From NCBI GenBank assembly GCA_905147135.1, contig LR990048.1, forward strand, positions 13,128,563 to 13,192,562: a DNA stretch of 64,000 nucleotides, given 5' to 3'. Shown here one piece after another: positions 57,665-64,000 of the stretch; within the stretch, counting starts at the first letter, position 1; each line of letters starts with the position of its first letter. The notes beneath the pieces were generated by a model. The model saw only the letters and a program-made list of their open reading frames with translations. It did no database searches and was not told the DNA's origin. A program made the translations under genes and the position numbers. This stretch comes from Blastobasis lacticolella. Lineage: Eukaryota > Arthropoda > Insecta > Lepidoptera > Blastobasidae.

Positions 57665-57960
57665 AACCTGTTGATAATTCGACCTTTCATCATCATCGAC
57701 CTTTATCGTAATGCTAAGGAATGGAACACGTTGACCCCGAATGTGTTCCCTCATCAATTATACCTAATCTGGACACACTTAAAGGCTAGAGTGACTTGCC
57801 TGTTTATGGACAGGCATTCTCCATATTGGCCGCATCGTCACTTACCACAAGTGAGATGGCACTCAATTTGGCTTATAAAAAAATTCATCACCGTATCGTC
57901 AATCGTCCATTATAGTCCACTGTTGAACTTATTTACTTCCTCCATATTAGTGGAAAAACT
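57665..57960 (+). pseudogene. LINE C-terminal fragment
   Basis: RNAKEWNTLTPNVFPHQLYL followed by IWTHLKARVTCLFMDRHSP matches the end of non-LTR ORF2 proteins (N--EWN-LP--VFP--YNL-TFKARVN) as at 27283. The sequence downstream (CGCATCGTCACTTACCACAA) is the usual start of the 3' UTR. Confidence 0.6.
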
Positions 57961-58230
57961 TTGAATAAGAAAAAGAATGAAGACATTTATTGCAAGACAC
58001 CCACGACATGTCAAAAAAAACAAAATAAAAAATAATAATACAAAAAAGGAGTAAACATAAAAATTACATTGTTATACATAGATATGTAATATCGTGGCGG
58101 CCACTGCAAAAAGGTCCCATTCAGCTACTCATAATTAGGCTTTACAGAGGTCTGCCCGGACAGACCCGGCCTTTACTCGCCTTGTACTACACGAGTTCCA
58201 CCTAAATTTAGGTATAAGTTTAAGCAAGCG

Positions 58231-59090
58231 TTAACCTCCCTGCTCTCTAAGGTGATGGAGTGGGTTATCAATATCCAGCTCCTCGGATATCGAGAGAACC
58301 ATCAGCTGATCAGTGACCGTCAATATGGCTTTCGCCATGGTCGCTCAGCTGGTGACCTTCTTGTGTACCTAACGCACCGGTGGGCTGAGGCCGTCGAGAG
58401 CAAGGGGGAGGCTCTGGCTGTCAGTCTTGACATAGTCAAGGCATTTGATCGGGTCTGGCACAGGGCACTTCTATCAAAACTCCCGAAGTACGGTATCCCC
58501 GAGGGGCTCTGCAATTGGGTGTCCAGTTTTCTGTTTGGACGGAGCATCCAAGTCGTTGTCGATGGATGCTGCTCCAATACCAAGACTATAAATGCTGCAG
58601 TACCCCAAGGTTCAGTGCTATCTCTCACGCTGTTTCTTCTACAAATCAATGATATGCTGAATATCCCCAGTATTCATTGTTATGCGGATGACAGTACTGG
58701 AGATATACTGGCTGAGCGAATGTCCCTCGTTCCGAGGTGTCGGAAAGCTGAATTAGACTAGTGTCGAACATAAAACCTTCCTTGGAGCATGTTGCTCAGT
58801 GGGGCAGAATAAACCTGGTCTAATTCAATCTCTCGCAGACACAGGTCTGCGCATTTTCCGCCAAAAAAGATCCTTTCGACATAGTGCCACAGTTCCAAGG
58901 AAGACCCCTTTCCATCTCAAAAGGTATCGGGATCCTTGGTGTTGACACATCGTATAGTGTGCGATTCCGGAGTCACCTGGAAGGTAAGGCCAAACTGGCT
59001 TCGAAAAAGCTTGGAGTGCTTAACCGGTCCAAGCGATACTTCACCCCAGAGCAGCGCCTGCTGCTGTACAAGGCACAGGTGCGGCATATC
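58231..59090 (+). pseudogene. LINE reverse transcriptase, CR1/jockey-like, truncated
   Basis: The reading frame to 58761 covers the polymerase core. It shows QLISDRQYGFRHGRSAGDLL, LDIVKAFDRVWH (motif A, two Asp), AAVPQGSVLSLTLFLLQIND (motif B) and HCYADDSTGD (motif C with the catalytic DD). The catalytic residues are intact, but the frame then breaks. 58880-59090 resumes as GILGVDTSYSVRFRSHLEGK...KKLGVLNRSKRYFTPEQRLL-LYKAQVR. The endonuclease and N-terminal parts are absent, so it is a 5'-truncated dead copy. 58970-59090 is collinear with 10430. Confidence 0.88.
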
Positions 59091-59689
59091 TCAAATAATC
59101 CCGAACTACAAACTCCTTAATCACGTGTTATCGCCAATATCCATTTATCTGATTTATCCGAAACAAATTATTGTGCTCCACTGAGCACAACAACAATGGT
59201 GTTTGACGCAGGGCCTTGTTGCTTCTCGGTGACAAAGGTACGACAGGTGGTATTGAACGCTTGTGTTTGTCACGCCCGTGCCGCGTCGCTGTGACTGCGC
59301 GGTTCCGAAGGGGCTTCGTGCTCAGCTCTACATAATGATGTAAGTATTTGTAAGGTCATTTCGAAGTTACCGACGCACTTACATGAGAACTGCTAGCTTG
59401 CTAAAATCGTATTGAAGAGGTTATAAAATAGGTTAAGTAGGACTATAAAGGGTCCTTATCTACCAGGTCCTTTTTTCATGGCCTTCGCAATTGGAACGCG
59501 ATCACTATTGATGTATCTCATGGATAGCTGTCCCGGATGAAAAAGACGTTGTGTGCTGCGCTCGGGGACATCGACAGCAACGTGAAAACACTTATATTCC
59601 GCGACTTGTGCCAAATGGCAGGTGGTGATGTGCGCCTTTGTTTGTGACGTCAACAGACAAAATATCTAAAAGGTAAATAAGCTCCAAAA
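59091..59689. other. Anonymous DNA
   Basis: No recognised domain. A 6-bp inverted repeat GTGCTC-cact-GAGCAC lies at 59173-59188. Confidence 0.35.
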
Positions 59690-60040
59690 GGACAGACTTC
59701 TGCTTTTCTATACGGCAGCGAGGCACAAGCAGGAGCTGCAGACACGAAAATGAATATGCTGCGGTTGATGTGTGGAGTTTTACGCAAAGACCGCGACCGA
59801 AATGGCCCACATTCGTAGTAGCCTTCACAGATCGCATCGCAGATAAACTGTAAGAGTCTCAAACCGGCAAATTACGTAGTCACGCCACCCCGCTCCCCGC
59901 TAGGCACGGAAAGGAGAGGCTGGGCCAAGAAGTGATGGCTAGACGTCATTAACAATGCATGCGTGCCAATAAACTCGCCCACCAAGGATCCCGAAGGCCG
60001 AGTGCCACCGCGATCCTTGTCCATTGACGAATAGAAGTAG
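59690..60040 (+). pseudogene. RTE-like LINE ORF2 C-terminus, heavily degraded
   Basis: ADTKMNMLRLMCGVLRKDRD, then RNGPHS and a stop, RVSNRQIT, and later KKxWLDVINN-ACVPINSPTKD follow the pattern of RTE ORF2 ends (KMLRWMCGVTR-DR-RN ... KKRWLDV--AD). At least three frame changes and several stops. Confidence 0.65.
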
Positions 60041-61104
60041 ACGCATAGCAAGCAGCATCAACGAATTGACTCGAAGATGATTAGACAAAATTTATAATAT
60101 ACCTACATATTTCCAGCCTGAAGTTAGCAGACTCGTATGAGGTTATTTATGATGATTCGTCTGCGTAGACTTCGGTAAAAAGTACCTGGGAAGGCCCAAG
60201 GTCTAAGCTAACAGGTACCAAGTTTCATTCATAAATATATCCAATTAACTTTACAAACTTTCACTGTAACATTTTCTCAGTAAATAGAGGTTTATGTAGA
60301 GATCATCAAGGACTAAGGCATTAAAATATACGAGCGTATCTATCTATATATATGTATCTTTTTCGCCTCAATTCTTCTTTAACGAAATTATATAAAATAA
60401 ATACGTCACAAAAAAAATTCGATGGCGATAGGCTGTATTCAATATGGCTTGGCTTTTCTCGTGAAACAGAAAGGGTCAACGTTTCTGGGTGCCTAGTTAT
60501 TCTATGAATAATAAATGTACAAAGTCTATTTCTAGTTGATATAGTTAATTAGATCTTGCCGACAAACGCGCGAAACAACATCAATGCGCTGATAATCCCT
60601 TACCATCCAGGGCGAATTCTTGTCTGTTAACTGTATGTCCAAATCTGTCATTCCCGTGTTGGCCTCTACAGCCATCAGAGAAAGTGTTGCACCATTAACA
60701 GTGACGCTGTTTAAATCATTTATAATAAATATCTATGGCCAATGATGACACTTAATTAACAGTGTTTACTAAATAATGATATAGAGTTTTCTAAATTAAC
60801 TAGATACCCAAATTAAATGTATTTTCTCCCTCTTATATTCGTCTGTTACTTTTCACGTACATATTAAATGATGAACACAAATTTCCTTTGACGTAAATCT
60901 AACAAACGATACTTCTTACGGAAGCTCTTAAGCTAATTCGGATGAAAAACGTATTTGCCAGAAATTTATTAGAACGAATGAAGACAAACGATCGCTTAAC
61001 TTTATGGCTTCAAGCCGGAGTTAGACGAAACTCTCACGTTTCGACTTTAAATTGATTTTCGTAATCAATTTTATTAATATCCCTTTGGAGTATTCGATAT
61101 CACA
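60041..61104. other. Anonymous DNA
   Basis: No gene or repeat recognised. Confidence 0.4.
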
Positions 61105-61200
61105 TCACAGCACAGCCCGTAACAGTCCACTGCAGGACTTAGGGCCTCTCCCATAAAAGGGGAAGTTATTGCCATAATCTCCACGCTCGGCTCGGTATTC
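61105..61200 (-). repeat. Repeat family D copy
   Basis: CACAGCCCGTAACAGTCCAC, TGCAGGACTTAGGGCCTCTC and TTGCCATAATCTCCACGCTC form the reverse complement of the copy at 41779. Confidence 0.6.
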
Positions 61201-62264
61201 GATATCTTCGACCACAATTCATTAAATGTGTTTCATAGCAAAACAGTCATGCATTGGGTAATTTAGTGGATAATTTTCGCTGGTATTTCCTAGTTTTCTT
61301 TAAATTTACACTTTTGTTCAAACATATGAAATTGAATATTATTCTAATTGAATTCTAGAAAAGGCCTGTCGTGTTGACTTACTTCAAAAATGACATTCAT
61401 TTATTTGTTTTACGATACACCCAGTGATTTGTTAGATGGATTTTCCGTTAAAAAGGAAGTCACGTCATAAATTTTCAACAGATGGATCGCTGCTGCGTCT
61501 CTTAAATCGCCTACGATATCCTCTGGCTTTAGTGAAGCATGCCCAGTCGATTTTGGTCCGCGGGCGACAGGGTACGGTGGAGATTCCTATAGAATTCTCT
61601 TCGTAAGTATTGACATTATTCTATTGGAAGAACCGTATTTTATTTGATATGCCCAAAACTGAATAAGGATACATTAATCGATGTTGAAATTAATACGAAT
61701 TATACGAAATTCAACTGACTATAATGTGTTCTTATTAATGATACTGTTGATCTACCTATCGTAAGCGCTAAAGCGAAGGAGACATCCGTAATAATACCTT
61801 AAAATCATATGGCAGTTTTAAAATATATTAAAGAAAATTAAATTAATCGTGTTTTTCGTTATACGTATACCAGATTAGGGTTCCAAAACACACATACTGA
61901 AATTTTACGTGTCCAAATATTACAGCTAGCTCAGAATCGGTGTTCAAAAACCTTCTAAAAAGGTCTATAAATAACTACCTGAATGACGGAAACGCAAAAT
62001 TTCTCAAATTAAAAGTTTCTTTTTTTACAAGGGGAATTCAATTTTTACGGGTGCCCTTTGGGGAGTGTGTAGGTAATTTCAAACTCTCTCTAGAGTGGCC
62101 ATATAGACTGCCGTAAGGTACCCACTTGAATCCTAAGGTGTCCTAGCAAAGGCCACAGTTAAGGGCAGATAACAATCCTTCGTGACTGCGACTTTTAACG
62201 CACCTCGTACAAGTCTCTGACAGGACACATCGGCACGGCATCAGATTAGATCATGGTGACGTAG
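61201..62264. other. Anonymous DNA
   Basis: No gene or repeat recognised. Confidence 0.4.
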
Positions 62265-62385
62265 TGACGTCTAGTTAGACTGTGATGGTTATACATTCAG
62301 TCGCCTGATTGTGCACGTTTCATTACGGTGTCTTCTCTCGCCGTAAGAGCATCGTTTAGTGTTTAACTAATGTACGTAACTCATG
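62265..62385 (-). mobile_element. SINE family A fragment
   Basis: TACATTCAGTCGCCTGATTG, TGCACGTTTCATTACGGTGT and CGCCGTAAGAGCATCGTTTA correspond to the 5' half of the body on the minus strand. It abuts an ATG repeat (62383-62400). Confidence 0.55.
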
Positions 62386-63325
62386 ATGATGATGATGATC
62401 TCTCGCTTGCGAGTTATATTGGGCGATCTAGACTTTATTTTTCATATTTGTCTGTTTGTACACGCAGATCTCCTGGAACTACTGGACGGATTTCAATGAA
62501 ACTTTTTTGTTTTGTAGCTATATAACCTAGGCAACATATACCCTATATTAATTATGTATATTTGATTATTGGACGATCTATTACATACTAATATTCGTTA
62601 ACATTACTTCCATGGACTAGTACTAACCTACGTCACACCGTCTTGGCTTGGAAACTATGCTCGATTCTCGCGAACTGTGCGTAATATTGCGGGATCGTTC
62701 AAGTGTGTATAACATAAATATTATAGGATCTAGGACATTCATTCCGGGAGTGGCGGCACTCGCAGCACAAATACCTACTTAAAGAAACAGAAAGAAAGAA
62801 AACTAGAATAAAAAATCTAACCTTTCAATCTTAATCTAATAGTCTAAACTTATTGTAAATAGGCACTAAGTATTGAAAAGTGAAAAACGTAAGCGAAGAT
62901 TTAAGACTAAAATTCTATTCAATGTTTATATGGCTACGACATATAAACATTTAAGGTTTCCATATGTTTTAAAACAAATTGGATGCGTGAAGCGTTAGAG
63001 CTTCAGGTTGTGAGAAGCTTTATTTCTCTTTAACATTAATTAAATTGGTAAATCCGGAGCTTAGAAACTGCCATTACGCAAAGTAAATTTAATTTAAAGA
63101 CGCATTACTTAGATTACTTACTTTGACTGCTTATAATTTTCTAATTTCTTCCAGTAAGTATATCCCTACCTACACGCTTATCTAAATTTGCTGAGTAAAC
63201 GCTCCCGCAAATTGCCATTTCAGCTGAACATCGTGAACTAATTAAACTTAAATTAATTAAGCAATACCCATCTGCAATGCAATACTGGTTACTGGTAGAG
63301 GGATTTTATTATTATTAATATTTTG
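62386..63325. other. Anonymous DNA with a family F fragment
   Basis: 62440-62545 (CTACTGGACGGATTTCAATG) is a weak relative of the repeat at 47618. No gene seen. Confidence 0.35.
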
Positions 63326-63420
63326 GTCATCATCAACAACCTATAACAGGCCACTTCTGGAGTTAAGACTCTTCCACATCAGTAGAGGGGTTTGCCATAA
63401 ACTAACTACAATAGGTAAAT
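63326..63420 (-). repeat. Repeat family D copy, diverged
   Basis: ACAACCTATAACAGGCCACT, CTGGAGTTAAGACTCTTCCA and GGGGTTTGCCATAAACTA follow the reverse of family D with substitutions. Confidence 0.5.
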
Positions 63421-63427
63421 ACGTTAA

Positions 63428-63550
63428 AACCGCCCGACGCACGACCACGGTCGTAAGACCGTTGCCAATTAGGACAGCGCCTAAACCATTAATCGCTTAA
63501 TATGACACCCGTAAGTCGAAGGGGTTGGTGCAATATTGCATTCATACGGT
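63428..63550 (+). repeat. Repeat family E copy
   Basis: GACCGTTGCCAATTAGGACA, GCGCCTAAACCATTAATCGC and CGAAGGGGTTGGTGC. Parts recur at 36635, 42541 and (reversed) 44665-44700. Class unknown. Confidence 0.45.
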
Positions 63551-63900
63551 GATACCAATATTAAGCAGTTTAATAAATTATATTGTTTACTTTAATTTAT
63601 TATGTAGGTACGATGTATACGATGTCGAAATACGATGTTAAAGTGAGACCTTGCAGTTGATTTGAGATATTCCAATCAAGAAAAGCATTGCACCAATCAC
63701 CAACCTTAGATGAAAACTAAACTCTCTAAGTCACTTTTCACTTTACGACACCGATTTTGTGATGCCTAAATGCTTAGGAACCTTAAGGAAAGAAATAATC
63801 TTAAGGAGCGTCGCCCAAGTTTAGTGCAATAGTAAGTTAATAAAGTTGTAACCCACTTATGGTCTTATATTGTAGGTACGTAAGAAGAGTAAGCAAGAGA

Positions 63901-64000
63901 GCGTCCATGGCCTAGTGATTAAGGGGTCCGACTTGTAAGCGACAGGCAACGCATTCTAAACCCAGTTCCGCCATGTACCAATGACTCTTAAGTTTATTAG
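63901..64000 (+). mobile_element. SINE family A head, cut by the window end
   Basis: GCGTCCATGGCCTAGTGATT (A-box region), GGTCCGACTTGTAAGCGACA, then CATTCTAAACCCAG and CCGCCATGTACCAATGACTC match the head of the copy at 47952 into its first body segment. Confidence 0.65.

Noticed and set aside
1..64000. CRISPR arrays, operons, phage or integron structures
   Set aside because: The composition, introns, SINEs and LINEs are eukaryotic; the only regular arrays are microsatellites, a minisatellite and a degenerate satellite.

Overview
The window looks like intergenic and intronic DNA from an insect, most likely a moth or butterfly. It is AT-rich and poor in genes. It is dense with degraded transposons of types that are common in Lepidoptera: RTE-like LINE 3' ends with (GAT)n tails, CR1/jockey-like reverse transcriptase pieces, tRNA-derived SINEs, and small inverted-repeat DNA elements. 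No complete tRNA, rRNA or CRISPR locus was found. All family assignments come from reading the sequence; no database search was run.

Only one convincing host gene is visible, on the + strand near 51.7-55.2 kb. Two exons (51761-51862, and 54593 to about 55.2 kb) join in phase 1 with good splice sites. They encode a small single-pass membrane protein of 80 residues ending at a TGA (54736-54738). The same frame then stays open for 69 more codons, with the same strong G/C third-position bias, up to a second TGA at 54946-54948. The first TGA is followed by C and, 12 bases later, by a 12-bp stem with a 5-base loop. TGA-C, a downstream stem and a coding-like extension together are the expected signature of programmed stop-codon readthrough, giving a 150-residue protein with a tyrosine-rich cytoplasmic tail. 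This is the main finding. RNA editing, a sequencing error or a nonsense allele remain alternatives. CpG-rich stretches at 35.9-36.1 kb and 42.9 kb could be promoters or 5' exons of this or another gene, but nothing ties them to it.

Layout. 1-10 kb: mostly anonymous DNA, a foldback element near 3.1 kb, hairpins at 6.9 and 10.1 kb, SINE pieces. 10.4-13.3 kb: LINE remnants, including one LINE 3' end split by a second retroelement fragment flanked by an 11-bp target-site duplication. 14-19 kb: LINE tail, a divergent 245-bp direct duplication, a 5S-rRNA-like repeat, an RTE 3' end. 19-28 kb: mostly anonymous DNA plus SINE and repeat copies, one carrying a nested inverted-repeat insert. 28.8-32.8 kb: a mariner transposase fossil, then nested inverted repeats around a 1.19-kb Harbinger-type element that holds a GGACCT minisatellite. 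37.3-37.8 kb: a degenerate tandem array. 38.8-51.7 kb: many SINE and LINE ends. 51.7-55.2 kb: the gene. 55.6-60.1 kb: LINE remnants on both strands and a perfect 24-bp hairpin. 60-64 kb: mostly anonymous, with repeat fragments.

The transposon pieces are all broken and none looks autonomous. The window therefore holds no pathway; its interest lies in the putative readthrough gene and in the nested repeat structures.
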